DNA from: Butyrivibrio sp. WCD3002
GTDB taxonomy: Bacteria > Bacillota > Clostridia > Lachnospirales > Lachnospiraceae
NCBI RefSeq assembly: GCF_000424265.1
Contig: NZ_AUJO01000003.1
Span: forward strand, 62,001-126,000
Direction: 5' to 3'
Length of the DNA stretch: 64,000 nucleotides
The notes below the pieces were generated by a model. That model worked only from the letters and a program-made list of their open reading frames with translations. It had not been told where the DNA came from and searched no databases. Every line of letters starts with the position of its first letter. Position 1 is the stretch's first letter. Shown one piece after another: positions 8,535 to 18,200 of this stretch. The position numbers and the translations under genes are program-made.

Positions 8535-8924
8535 TCAGAAAAATAACTCCATATCATCTTCTTTTTCATCAACGGATTTTTTCTTTATAAAATGAACAAT
8601 TATCGCACCAATGCAAATGAAAACAGCAAGGCCTATGGCATATACAATAGCAATGAAAGCACCTACAATCGGAGTTTCGAAATCGCTGCTGACGGTGTAA
8701 TAATAACAGGTCGTGTTTATGATGACTCCGATTACCGATGATGCAAAAAGGATCAGTCCTGACAACAGGTAGTCTTTCATGCTCTCAGAAAGGAGAATAT
8801 CCAAGAACAAAAATCCCAATACAATCACAGGCCTGACAGGATTTATGCCAATCCCAAGCACACAGTCCCACAGGTAAAATAATCCAAGAGGTATGAGGTT
8901 AATTAGCATGTAGATTTTTTTCAT
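8535..8924 (-). CDS. Small four-helix membrane protein, unknown
   Basis: A 129-residue protein with four predicted membrane helices (about residues 3-22, 28-45, 50-72 and 84-112) and a short charged tail KKKSVDEKEDDMELFF. I do not recognise a family. It is preceded by a weak GGTTCTGACC-type site and stands alone between the ThuA pair and the hairpin region. Confidence 0.6.
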   Translation of the reverse strand: MKKIYMLINLIPLGLFYLWDCVLGIGINPVRPVIVLGFLFLDILLSESMKDYLLSGLILFASSVIGVIINTTCYYYTVSSDFETPIVGAFIAIVYAIGLAVFICIGAIIVHFIKKKSVDEKEDDMELFF

Positions 8925-8974
8925 TGGTCAGAACCTTCTTCCAAATATTACACTTCCTTGTCGCTTATCTCTCC

Positions 8975-9775
8975 TCATAGAGCTTTAAGGAACCCGGCTG
9001 ATTTTCCTATGAAGCCCATCTGATCCTTTGCATCAAAATGTTCTATGGCAAAGTATCCGTCATAGCCGGACTCTACCAGCCTTGTAACCACTTCCTTTAT
9101 AGGTATTCTTCCATCACCAACGGGTATGGCTTCATCTGATCTGTCCTTACAGTGAACGTGCTTTATCCTTGGGAAAAACTTGTCGAATGCGAAAAGCACA
9201 TCTTCATCGTGCATGATAAAGTTACCGCAGTCGAAGGTAAATCCAATGCCGGGACACCTATCGAGGAACCATGCAGCTCCGTTTATTCCTGACATCGGCG
9301 ATGAGAAGTCGTCAAAGTCTTCGAAAAGGACTGTAATTCCCATATCCTTGCCCATGGCCACAGCCCTGTTCATACCTTCCGCCATGCGCTTTACTTCATC
9401 ATGTGAATCAAAGAAGGAATAAAGCTTCGCCTCATCCTTCATATATTCTTTTAGTTTGTCTACGTCTCCGCCTTCCAAAAAGCCGGGAACGATCATGATA
9501 TTTGGCGCTGAAAGCTCTTTTGCCATATCAAGATGAGCCTTTATTTTCTCTGTCTCATCTGTTTTTCCCATATCATAAAATTCAAAAATACAGCTGACAG
9601 AAAGCCCTGCATTTTTTATCCTGCCGGCTGCTTTTTCATCCTTCTGCAGGTGACTTAGTCTTATTTCGAGCGCATCTATACCGCATTCCTTCACATATTT
9701 AAGAATGCTGTCTATATCTTTTCCCGTCTGCTCCTGGGCCTCAACTATATGATCATAGAATACCGAAAGCTTCAT
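8975..9775 (-). CDS. Sugar phosphate isomerase/epimerase (AP-endonuclease-2 fold)
   Basis: A 266-residue TIM-barrel protein of the xylose-isomerase-like family. Metal-site residues expected for the fold are visible: E in VLFEDFDD near residue 155, D in FTFDCGNFIMHDED near 186-195, H in IKHVHCKD near 214, and E in FAIEHFDA near 246. Such enzymes isomerise or epimerise keto sugars, inositols or their phosphates. Its ATG overlaps the stop of the ThuA-like gene by four bases, so the two act in one short catabolic unit. The substrate is unknown. Confidence 0.8.
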   Translation of the reverse strand: MKLSVFYDHIVEAQEQTGKDIDSILKYVKECGIDALEIRLSHLQKDEKAAGRIKNAGLSVSCIFEFYDMGKTDETEKIKAHLDMAKELSAPNIMIVPGFLEGGDVDKLKEYMKDEAKLYSFFDSHDEVKRMAEGMNRAVAMGKDMGITVLFEDFDDFSSPMSGINGAAWFLDRCPGIGFTFDCGNFIMHDEDVLFAFDKFFPRIKHVHCKDRSDEAIPVGDGRIPIKEVVTRLVESGYDGYFAIEHFDAKDQMGFIGKSAGFLKAL

Positions 9776-10479
9776 CCTTTTATCTCCTCATTTTGCGGCA
9801 GTGACCTTACTATTCCATCCGGATTGCAATATCGAACTGCATTGACGATTATCCTTTGTATCTCAGGAATATAGTATGTTGGGCAAGTCTCATGCCCCGG
9901 CTGAAAATAAAAGATTTTTCCTTTTCCTCTGGTAAAAGTAGATCCGCTCCTGAATACATATCCATTTGAAAACCATCCTGTGAAGACAACCTCATCAGGC
10001 TTTGGAATATCAAAGGGCTCACCATACATCTCTTCTATAGGGATATCTATGCATTCCGGGATCTCCTTTGCTATAGGATGCGCAGGCGCCGTGCACCGGA
10101 GCTTTTCAGATTCATCATGTTTCCATTTAAGCGTCATGGTAGTGCCCATAAGGAGCCGCAGCATTTTAGAATAATGCGCAGAATGGAGAGCTATAAGTCC
10201 CATTCCGGATAAAACATGACGTTTAATCCTCTGTGCAACCTCATCTGAAAACTCATCCTGCAGGGCGTGACTCCAATAGATGAGTACATCTGTATTATCA
10301 AGCACTTCCTCTGTCAGTCCGTGCTCCTCATCAAAAAATGTCGCTGTCCTTACTTCAAAATCATCTTCCTTCGATAAGAAAGCTTTGATGCAGCCGTGTA
10401 TTCCATCCGGATATACCTTCTTAACTACATCCAGCTCCTGTTCATGCTTATACTCATTCCATACCGTGATGCGTATCAT
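9772..10479 (-). CDS. ThuA-like domain protein
   Basis: A 235-residue ThuA-family protein with a glutamine-amidotransferase-like fold. It shows the family opening ITVWNEYKHEQ, the VLIYWSHA strand near residue 86, the LIALHSAHYSK segment near 116, and FYFQPGHET near 210. ThuA proteins belong to trehalose/sucrose and related sugar utilisation in rhizobia and are common next to TIM-barrel sugar isomerases, as here. The catalytic role in Firmicutes is not established. It is translationally coupled to the downstream isomerase. Confidence 0.82.
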   Translation of the reverse strand: MIRITVWNEYKHEQELDVVKKVYPDGIHGCIKAFLSKEDDFEVRTATFFDEEHGLTEEVLDNTDVLIYWSHALQDEFSDEVAQRIKRHVLSGMGLIALHSAHYSKMLRLLMGTTMTLKWKHDESEKLRCTAPAHPIAKEIPECIDIPIEEMYGEPFDIPKPDEVVFTGWFSNGYVFRSGSTFTRGKGKIFYFQPGHETCPTYYIPEIQRIIVNAVRYCNPDGIVRSLPQNEEIKG

Positions 10480-10557
10480 TTATGTCTCCCTTAGTTCAAT
10501 CCCTGATAACTTCCAATATCCGAAATGACATCTTTCGCATGCCTACTTTCACTTTCC

Positions 10558-10899
10558 TTACTCTTTAACAGGCTCAAGGTATTCAATCTTTTTCCCATGT
10601 TCTCTTGCGTACTCAATCTCAGATCTGGTGCTGTCTCCAATGTAACCGCCTACATTGATTACAAAAATACCGTCTGCCATATCAATCTTGCGCTTATGCA
10701 TGTCATCCAGCATCTCCTTGGTCTTGGTAAGGGTGCCTTCGTCCATATTCTCCCAAACTTCCTGATCCCCTGAATGACCAAAGAGACCTACACTGATGAC
10801 AATATTGCCCTCAAGAGTAAGTCTCTTCTGCGCTTCCATAAATTCGTCCTTAAAACGTGTGCTGCCGCATAATGTAATAACCGGATATTTGCCTGTCAT
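10558..10899 (-). CDS. Nucleoside 2-deoxyribosyltransferase-like protein
   Basis: A 113-residue protein with the fold hallmarks of the nucleoside 2-deoxyribosyltransferase/DUF4406 superfamily: an N-terminal LCGSTRFKDEF loop, the ADGIFVINVGGYIGDST segment and the helix SEIEYAREHGK, whose Glu sits where the catalytic Glu is found. Members cleave or transfer nucleoside or nucleotide bases; some serve in effector-nucleotide metabolism. AGGAGA lies 8 bases before the ATG. It is the first gene after the accessory island boundary. Confidence 0.7.
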   Translation of the reverse strand: MTGKYPVITLCGSTRFKDEFMEAQKRLTLEGNIVISVGLFGHSGDQEVWENMDEGTLTKTKEMLDDMHKRKIDMADGIFVINVGGYIGDSTRSEIEYAREHGKKIEYLEPVKE

Positions 10900-11012
10900 C
10901 TTGTATGTCTCCTGCTGATAAAAAATATTCGTAATTACATCATATCACTACATAGCCTGCACGGTTAAGATTATTTAAAAATCATATTCAATTATCAAAA
11001 ATCGGCTTACGC

Positions 11013-11762
11013 CTATTCTCCGTTTTTCATATTAAATAAATTTTTAGGCACCACCAGTTTCCATGTACTGTTGTAACTCCCGCCTTTAGACAAAGCAGTA
11101 AAATATCGTTTGCTCTTTCCAGCTTTGTTTCTACAAGTATCAAAAAAAGTCTCTGACAAACCATGCTTATCTACGGATGTTTCCAATAAGAAGCCAGTTT
11201 TCTGATAGAGAAATTGATTGTCATATCCTTTCAAATACATGAGTAGCCTTTTTTCTTGAAGTCGTCCTAGCGACTCAATATTAGAAATAACTTCCTCTGC
11301 TCCAGATATCTTGTCCATATCCTTTATGCAGTCAAGAGCTGTCCGTTCCCTGTCAGTAACGATGACACCGCCCGAAAATTCCTGCATTTGCACACCTTGC
11401 GAAATGTTAGGTTTCACATGATGATACCGATATCCTTCAAATTCAAAATCATTAAATGCTGTTTGCGAAGATATATATACATCGTAGATAACCTGATCTG
11501 TTATTCCGTAATACTCCATTGCTGAGTGATGTGAAATATATGCCCCTTCGTTAATTGCACAGCCTATTTGGAAACGATCAGCTATGATTGCACCATTTTC
11601 GCCACTGACGCATGTATATAGATCGTTCCGTATCTTTTTGACCATACCGGCATTTAATAGTCTTCGTATTGCTGAACGAGCACTGGTTATATTGTCATAA
11701 TATTTATTTACATCATCCATCCTGAAAACAGGCTTATTTAATAATTTAAAATATAGATTCAT
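11013..11762 (-). CDS. AbiEi-like antitoxin/transcriptional regulator, orphan
   Basis: The frame extends upstream to a TTG at 11822, but the ATG at 11762 (MNLYFKLLNKPVF) gives the natural start of the domain, for a 249-residue protein. The first 70 residues form a winged helix (SARSAIRRLLNAGMVKKIRNDLY), followed by the AbiEi core with AYISHHSAMEYYGITDQ and GVIVTDRERTALDCI. AbiEi proteins repress and neutralise the AbiEii nucleotidyltransferase toxin of type IV systems. No AbiEii gene lies on either side, so this is an orphan antitoxin or a stand-alone regulator. Confidence 0.7.
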   Translation of the reverse strand: MNLYFKLLNKPVFRMDDVNKYYDNITSARSAIRRLLNAGMVKKIRNDLYTCVSGENGAIIADRFQIGCAINEGAYISHHSAMEYYGITDQVIYDVYISSQTAFNDFEFEGYRYHHVKPNISQGVQMQEFSGGVIVTDRERTALDCIKDMDKISGAEEVISNIESLGRLQEKRLLMYLKGYDNQFLYQKTGFLLETSVDKHGLSETFFDTCRNKAGKSKRYFTALSKGGSYNSTWKLVVPKNLFNMKNGE

Positions 11763-11842
11763 GTTTATTTTCTCTTTATTATGAGTTGCATGTAACTTAT
11801 TTTGATTAAATTTTAAACTCAACTATTGAGTTTTTCAACAAA

Positions 11843-11884
11843 AAAATTACCAAATCGCTTAATATAATGCGATTTGGTAATTTT
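11843..11884 (-). terminator. Rho-independent terminator after the EF-hand gene
   Basis: A perfect 16 bp stem (11843-11858 with 11869-11884) around a 10-base loop is followed on the minus strand by a run of T. It closes the transcript that ends with the EF-hand gene and isolates the AbiEi-like gene. Confidence 0.85.
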
Positions 11885-11915
11885 CATATCCCAATCAACC
11901 AAAGCTCAATCTAAT

Positions 11916-12182
11916 TTAAAAATCCTCAAAATCATCCGGATCAAGTCCTGCATCTTCCAGGGCATCCCAGCGCTCCTCAGGATCCATTAACTCCAGCTCA
12001 TCTCTATCAAGTCCCACCATATCAAGCTCATCCTCAAGCTCATCTTCTTCATCTATATCAGTGTCCAGGTCATCAGAGAAAAGAGTGTCGTTAATAAATG
12101 CCCATTCTCCGCCATCAATGTGGCCGTCGCGGTTAAGGTCAAAGGGTGTGTTTCCAAAAATGTCGTCAAATGGTCCGTTCAT
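11916..12182 (-). CDS. Small acidic EF-hand protein
   Basis: An 88-residue, strongly acidic protein. Residues 16-27 (DLNRDGHIDGGE) match an EF-hand/dockerin-like calcium loop with the expected D-x-N-x-D-G-x-I-x-x-x-E pattern. The rest is rich in Asp, Glu and Leu (DEEDELEDELDMVGLDRDEL). There is no signal peptide, so it is probably cytoplasmic. It could be a calcium sensor or a charged binding partner; its role is unknown. It lies 27 bases downstream of the next gene and probably shares its transcript. Confidence 0.65.
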   Translation of the reverse strand: MNGPFDDIFGNTPFDLNRDGHIDGGEWAFINDTLFSDDLDTDIDEEDELEDELDMVGLDRDELELMDPEERWDALEDAGLDPDDFEDF

Positions 12183-12209
12183 GGGATTCTCCTTTCGTCC
12201 AGTCTCCCT

Positions 12210-12956
12210 TTATAATCCATGTTCCTTGCAATACTCATCAATTCGTTTATTACGAGCATCTAGGAACTCGAATTCTTTGTCTAAATAATTAAAATAATCA
12301 TCAACTGTTTTTGGCAATCCATCTTCTGAAAAATCGCCTTGTCCATCCCAAATGTTTACCTTTGAATAATCATCTGTCACACAGTCCTGAAGAAAGAAAA
12401 AATCCACATATCCTCTGAAATCTACAAACAAATCAAAGAACGCTTTATCACTCATAAATATTGGCATAAGCGGATTGTCTTCACCATTGTAGTACTTTCT
12501 AATACATTCTAGCGTCAAGTCCCACCTATCAGCAATTAGCTTATTAGTTCCCCTGTTCTGATTGATACTGTTTTGGTGCTTTGGGAATATAACCATCCCC
12601 CCAATCGTATATGACTTCCTGATCAGATCCTCATAGTAAGCTTTATAATCACCAACCCTATTCATTACCTGCTCAATGATATGCCTGTATCGCTTATATC
12701 TGAAGCCTACGATTATAGAATCGCTACCAAATCTAAAACCACTCCACGTGAAGTATTCACTCCCAAAGCCTTTTTCAAGCATCATCCATTGACCATTAGG
12801 AAGTTCCTTACTCCATAACTGCTTATGATATTCTTGCAATGTTGGACTGGAACTATCCGGATCACAGTTACCAGCTCCTAATCCATCGTTGTTTTCCCAA
12901 AAATCCTTCCAATAATCGAAAGAATCTGTTGTAAAATCAAAAGTAATATCTATCAT
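12210..12956 (-). CDS. Uncharacterised protein rich in aromatic residues
   Basis: A 248-residue soluble protein without signal peptide or membrane segments. Many Trp/Tyr/Phe/Asp residues are seen (FDYWKDFWENNDGLGAGNCDPDS, IVGFRYKRYRHIIEQV, NKLIADRWDLTLECIRKYY). It resembles DUF6994-like proteins found in Firmicutes accessory regions, but I cannot assign a function. It sits between the acidic EF-hand gene and the Mrr-type endonuclease, in the defence-rich island. Confidence 0.6.
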   Translation of the reverse strand: MIDITFDFTTDSFDYWKDFWENNDGLGAGNCDPDSSSPTLQEYHKQLWSKELPNGQWMMLEKGFGSEYFTWSGFRFGSDSIIVGFRYKRYRHIIEQVMNRVGDYKAYYEDLIRKSYTIGGMVIFPKHQNSINQNRGTNKLIADRWDLTLECIRKYYNGEDNPLMPIFMSDKAFFDLFVDFRGYVDFFFLQDCVTDDYSKVNIWDGQGDFSEDGLPKTVDDYFNYLDKEFEFLDARNKRIDEYCKEHGL

Positions 12957-13014
12957 TGCAGTACCTCAATAAATCATCTTTTGTTCTCCTTCTCCTTTTC
13001 GTCGGTAGTCCAAC

Positions 13015-14028
13015 TTAGCTTATATCATCTTTTTCCTCTACTACTGGAATATAAACTTTCTTCAACGGGATCATTCTCTGATATTTTTCATTCAATTTTT
13101 CATAGTACATTAAAATAAGATCTACCAGCTCAGTTCCGTTTATTCCGCGAATGATCGGCGTATTATCAAGGTACGCCTGTGCGTTCTTCGTATAATTGGA
13201 AAGAGTCACAAACAATCCATAATCGCCTTCTCGCATAGCACCTTTCAAGGATTGAATTGTAGCTTCTTTAATATCTCCATCAACACTCTTTACCTGCACA
13301 AGAATTCTTGGTGGCAATTCATCTTTATAAGCAATAATATCTATGCCACTGTCACCACCCTGTTTTGATACTTTGGTTCGATAACCCATGGCCTGTAAAA
13401 GATTTGCAACGAATCCCTCCAAACTATACCCTTTAAGCTGTCTGCTTAGTTCTTTTAGAATGAAATCCTTAGTGTTTTCTTGTATTTCTTCCGCCGTCGC
13501 AGCAACAGTATCGTCCTCTACTGGAACAGCTTCAGCCTTTTTCTTAAAATCACTATTTAATGCTGACAAGAATTCCTCAGCATAGTTTTTAATTTGAAAT
13601 ATCGTCAAAGCTGACCCTGCTTCGTATAGCGCCCCTTGTGAAAACATCTGCCTTGAAATATGCTTTAGCCATTTCACTTTTCGACGATTGAGATATTTAA
13701 ATCCAGAATCCTTGGCTCCGATTTCATAATAGTAGTTTCCCTCAACAATACCTATATTAATCATTCGGTCAATTTTTGAAGGAAACACAATATAATCACC
13801 CACCTGTACTTCCTGCAGAAAGCGAAAAACCTGCCCGGTATTGGTTGCTATAGATTGTTTAGAAGAATCAGGATAGCACTCACCGATCTTCTTCCGGATA
13901 TCCTCTCTGTCCTTCAACGGAGATAAATCACCCATTTCTTCCCAACCTATTGCAATAAGATTACCGTTAAGAAAAAGCATATCGTCTTTTGTGTGTATTC
14001 CCCATACACGGTTTTCTTTGTTCTCCAT
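13015..14028 (-). CDS. Mrr-type restriction endonuclease
   Basis: I place the start at the ATG at 14028 (MENKENRVWGIH), because AGGA lies 5 bases before it, giving 337 residues. The N-terminal part (about 1-150) is a small-molecule/modified-base-binding-like module with GQVFRFLQEVQVGDYIVFPSK. The C-terminal Mrr_cat domain (about 190-310) carries the PD-(D/E)xK core: GGDSGIDIIAY near residue 226 and ILVQVKS near 242. Mrr enzymes cut DNA carrying foreign methylation (type IV restriction). No cognate methyltransferase is adjacent, which fits type IV. Confidence 0.8.
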   Translation of the reverse strand: MENKENRVWGIHTKDDMLFLNGNLIAIGWEEMGDLSPLKDREDIRKKIGECYPDSSKQSIATNTGQVFRFLQEVQVGDYIVFPSKIDRMINIGIVEGNYYYEIGAKDSGFKYLNRRKVKWLKHISRQMFSQGALYEAGSALTIFQIKNYAEEFLSALNSDFKKKAEAVPVEDDTVAATAEEIQENTKDFILKELSRQLKGYSLEGFVANLLQAMGYRTKVSKQGGDSGIDIIAYKDELPPRILVQVKSVDGDIKEATIQSLKGAMREGDYGLFVTLSNYTKNAQAYLDNTPIIRGINGTELVDLILMYYEKLNEKYQRMIPLKKVYIPVVEEKDDIS

Positions 14029-14058
14029 TTTAATCCTCATAATGTAAATCAATACTAA

Positions 14059-15051
14059 TTAATCTAATGTTTGTAACCCATCTACTATTAAATTCATTAG
14101 TTTATTTTGCTTTGAAGCCTTCATTTTCCTGGAAATTCTAACAAGACATGTCCCTACGATAGCATCCTTTTCTCCACCGCCTATCTTTTTCTGCATTTCA
14201 TGTATATATTTACATCTGTCCTCTGCATCCCTAACATTTGAATATATTTCTATGCTTCCCCCACCAGCGGTACCAGCATCTATTGGACTCATTCTATTTC
14301 CATCCCAATCTTCTAATGCTCTAGTCCCCTCTAGATATTTAGAAGAGAAGAATATATCCGCACTATATCCTCCTGGTTTATTAAGACTTTCATTACTATC
14401 ATTTTCCTCTGTAACAGCTTCAATTTCTAGTATGTTATCAATGGATGCCAACATTTCAACAACATCTGCTTCTGATGGTGAGGCGGGTCCATCATATACA
14501 TCATAATAAGCTTCAGCATCATCATATGATAAAGAGTTATCATCCTCAACCTCTGTAGAAAAGCTTTGTTTTACGCTGTTGTATCTGCTATTTACTCTTT
14601 TATAAAATTCTATTTGTTCAGGCAAATAGAATACCATCATACAAACCACAACCACGCCTAACAAGAATAACGTTCCTATAATGATAAATCCTGTATATTG
14701 ACTAAGTTCATCCTGCCTTTTGGCATCATGCTCGGCTTCAATCTCTATTGCTCTTGAAATACCTTCTGCCAGTGTGCCAAACATACCTTTCTTTATATTC
14801 GTAACATTGTGTTGCACAGTATTTGCCATATCTATATGCACGTTTCCACCATTCACGCTCATATTATTTACGTTATTGATATTACCTTCATTGAGAGAAA
14901 TATTTGCATTCTGAATATTGATATCAACATTTTTAATTGCTTTCTCAACTATGAATGGTGTTTTGCAGTACTCACATACTGCCGCATCTTTGGATGAATC
15001 AACATTAATTATTGCTCCACAGTTAGGGCATTTTCCTGCTACCAGATTCAT
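14059..15051 (-). CDS. Zinc-ribbon single-pass membrane protein
   Basis: A 330-residue protein. The ATG at 15051 is favoured over the one at 15057 because GGAAGGAG is then spaced 6 bases away. An N-terminal zinc ribbon (CPNC...CEYC, residues 8-30) is followed by an Asn/Ile-rich stretch with NINNVNNMSVNGGNVHI, which looks like a few beta-solenoid turns. One membrane helix lies near 120-142 (GFIIIGTLFLLGVVVV). The extracytoplasmic part ends in SIEIYSNVRDAEDRCKYI, a module seen in Firmicutes exported proteins. The role is unknown; its place beside the restriction genes may be chance. Confidence 0.65.
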   Translation of the reverse strand: MNLVAGKCPNCGAIINVDSSKDAAVCEYCKTPFIVEKAIKNVDINIQNANISLNEGNINNVNNMSVNGGNVHIDMANTVQHNVTNIKKGMFGTLAEGISRAIEIEAEHDAKRQDELSQYTGFIIIGTLFLLGVVVVCMMVFYLPEQIEFYKRVNSRYNSVKQSFSTEVEDDNSLSYDDAEAYYDVYDGPASPSEADVVEMLASIDNILEIEAVTEENDSNESLNKPGGYSADIFFSSKYLEGTRALEDWDGNRMSPIDAGTAGGGSIEIYSNVRDAEDRCKYIHEMQKKIGGGEKDAIVGTCLVRISRKMKASKQNKLMNLIVDGLQTLD

Positions 15052-15227
15052 ATACATCTCCTTCCAATCACGTTAAAAATGCTAGATAGTAATCAATCAA
15101 AACATTCAACAAAGGCAACACATATATTGACATTCTAGATACCATTTAACAAACATTCACAATTTGAATATTTATAACTTGATATCTTCATTCACAAATT
15201 CTCTTTTGCATAAAGAAAACACTAAAA

Positions 15228-18200
15228 TCACGCAAGCATTTCAGAGTTTTTCTTAATCTCTTCAACGACATCCATTATCTCTTGCGCGGTTCCCATATCA
15301 TCCTTAAAAAGCGATACTATGCTGCCATAAGATCGGAACGGTTCGCCCATAAGGACTGACCTATCCTCGATGTTTCCGTTCACCACAATATAGTCAATGA
15401 TTAGATTTACAAATCTGATCTGATTAACATTAAGATGTTCATCTGATAAAAACTTGCTGAACGCTTCGTTAACTGCTGCTCTGTCGACACCGACTATTTT
15501 ACGTACAAGTCTTCCAATAGGAGTATCACCGTACTCTTTTTTGTAATCCTCTCTTGAGCCAAGATCATTCCAGAGAATTTTCTCAAGTTCCTTCATATCG
15601 GCTTCATTGAGCTTTTTGTTATTGCGAAGCTTATATACAGAAATATTGTCTTCATGTTCCTTAAGATAGAACTCTACTTTTTTCCTATAATTCTTAAGGT
15701 CGTTGCTTGTGTAAATCGGTCCACCCGATTCTAATTCTGTAATTGTGTCTTCAACGTCAGTGTAAATAGGCTTCTTGCTAATCTTATCTAAATACTGCAA
15801 TAACCCACGCATTGCATCACGAACATGTTCCAATTCGATTATGGTAGCATTATCCCAGAATTCCTGAGTCTGAATTTTCTCAATCGTTTCTTTCTGCGCT
15901 GCAACCTGTGGAATAGAATACTTTGTTGATAGCATTTCAGCAGCACCTACAACAATATCTATAGGTGTCTGAACATTTTTACTTTGGAGCATGCCAAGGT
16001 CTATACTATATATCAAGTAATCAAATCTTCTCGCCAGTTCATTATCTTTCTTAGGTCTGACAAGCGGAGAAATATGTTCCTTTATGTCTGATATTTCTAC
16101 AGTTTCAAGGTCATTCCATTTCAGAAGATTCCTATATGCTTCGACATACTTGTAATGACGCTTAACTATAAAACTATTATCATTCAAGTCTTCAACCTCT
16201 TTATGGCAATCCTCAACAAGCACTTTTCTGTAATTGATATACTTCTCATCACTTGTATAAGCTGCTGCCTGAAGTTCGCGACAGATCATTGCCTTAGTGT
16301 TATATATTTTTTCTGTAAGGCTTGCCTGAATTCCATTCTCGGTTCCATTTTTATTAACTCTAAAAAACTCAAAGTTATTACAAAAATCAAATATAAGGAA
16401 CTTCTCCTTATCTATGCCTTCACCAAGAAGATCAGCGCACAATCTTGTTCCACGGCCAATCATCTGCCAGAACTTTGAATAACTTCTGACTTTCTTGAAA
16501 AAAACAAGATTAAGAATTTCAGGAATATCAATTCCTGTATCCAACATATCTACAGAAACAGCTATCTGTGGCATTTTTTCCTTGGTACTAAAATCATCAA
16601 TTAGAGAATCAACATAATTTATGCTGTAATCAATCTGCTTTATGAAATTTCCACCATATTCTGGAAAGATATGTTCAAATCTTTTTACTATTTCAGCTGC
16701 ATGCAAGGAGTTCTTAGCAAAAATGATAGTTTTGCCAAGCTTATCGCCGCCCTCTATTTTGAGTCCTTTTTCCATAAGTTCTTTAAGAACCTTATCTATG
16801 GTATCTTTGTTAAAAACCCAGGTGTTTATCTCTTCACTTGATATATCATACTTAAATGTTTCATCTGTTGAGAAAGACTCCTCATACGCTTCCTTTTCTT
16901 CATCAGATAAATCGTCATAATGAATTCCTGTCTCCATTATTTTTGATTTATATTCAAGCGTAGAATAATTTACAAGATAGCCTTCCTCGACTGCTTTATC
17001 CAATTCATATGCAAATGTCGGAACGCCTCTTTCAAGATCAAAAATCCCATAGGTATTCTTATCGATTTCATTTTTAGGAGTAGCAGTCATTCCAAGAAGC
17101 ATTGCATCAAAGTATTCGAATATCTCCTGATACTTCTTATAAATTGATCTGTGCACCTCATCGCATATAATCAGATCAAAATGACCGGGACCAAACAAAC
17201 GCTCACCGAATTTGTTTTTCTTCTCATCGATAGCGTTCATCATAGTAGGATATGTTGAAAAGATCATGCGGCAGCTCTCTGGATCATCCTTGCTATCAAG
17301 AAGATTGCAGCAAGATAAATCCGGAAGCAGATTGGTATAATTGTTTTTCGCCTGCTTTACAAGAGCTGTTCTGTCTGCAAGGAACAAAATATTTTTTACA
17401 TAATTGTGCCTGCGCAATACATCAACAATACTGATACTAACTCTTGTCTTACCTGAGCCGGTTGCCTGAACTATCAGCATTTTTCTATGTTTTTTCATAA
17501 TAGCTTCGCAAACGGCTGTAACCGCCTCTTTCTGATAGGGGCGGTTTGTTATCTCATCGCTTATGTCAATCTTATCCAGCGGAATTCGCTGCTTTCTTCT
17601 ATCAATTTCAAGCTGGAGTTCTTCCTGAGTCAGGAATCCCGATACTTCTCTTTTGGGATAATTCATGTAATCATTTACATAGAAAAACTCAAAGCCATTC
17701 GTGGTAAAAATAAGTGGCCTTTGATTATATTTATTTTGCAGACAATCTGCATACAGTTTTGCCTGCTGACTCCCAACTATCGGATCAACAGAAGCCTTTT
17801 TCGCCTCAACTACCGCAAGGGGCAGACTATCCTTGCCCCACAGAACATAATCAACATAGCCCGTGCCTGTAGCATTTGGCATACCTTCAACAGGAACCTC
17901 TATAGTACAGTTCCTGTCAATGACCCATCCTGCTTCTTTCAGTGCAACATCGATATAGTGTTTTCTTGTCAGAGCTTCACTGAGCTTATCAGGAACAAAG
18001 CTTCTGCTCTTTCTGTTTTTCTTCCTCTCATCCGACATTTGCTTGCGGAGTTCTTCATTCTCTTTCAGAATATCCGCTAGCTTCTGATCCTTACTGCTTA
18101 GCTCATCATAAAGAGCCTTCAGTTCACCGGGATTAACTCTTTTCTCTTCTCCGGTTGGAAGTATGGATTCATCGAATGTCTTCTCCTCGTAATCTGAAGA

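Noticed and set aside
11763..11822. Upstream TTG start for the AbiEi-like gene
   Set aside because: The extra 20 residues are Asn/Lys-rich filler and no ribosome site precedes the TTG.
12061..12288. Plus-strand frame across the EF-hand gene
   Set aside because: It is the complement of an acidic coding region, giving Ser/Arg-rich text without motifs.
17487..18080. 197-codon plus-strand frame inside hsdR
   Set aside because: It is antisense to a well-conserved helicase/nuclease region and its product is a Cys/Ile/Phe-rich mirror translation with no family features or ribosome site.
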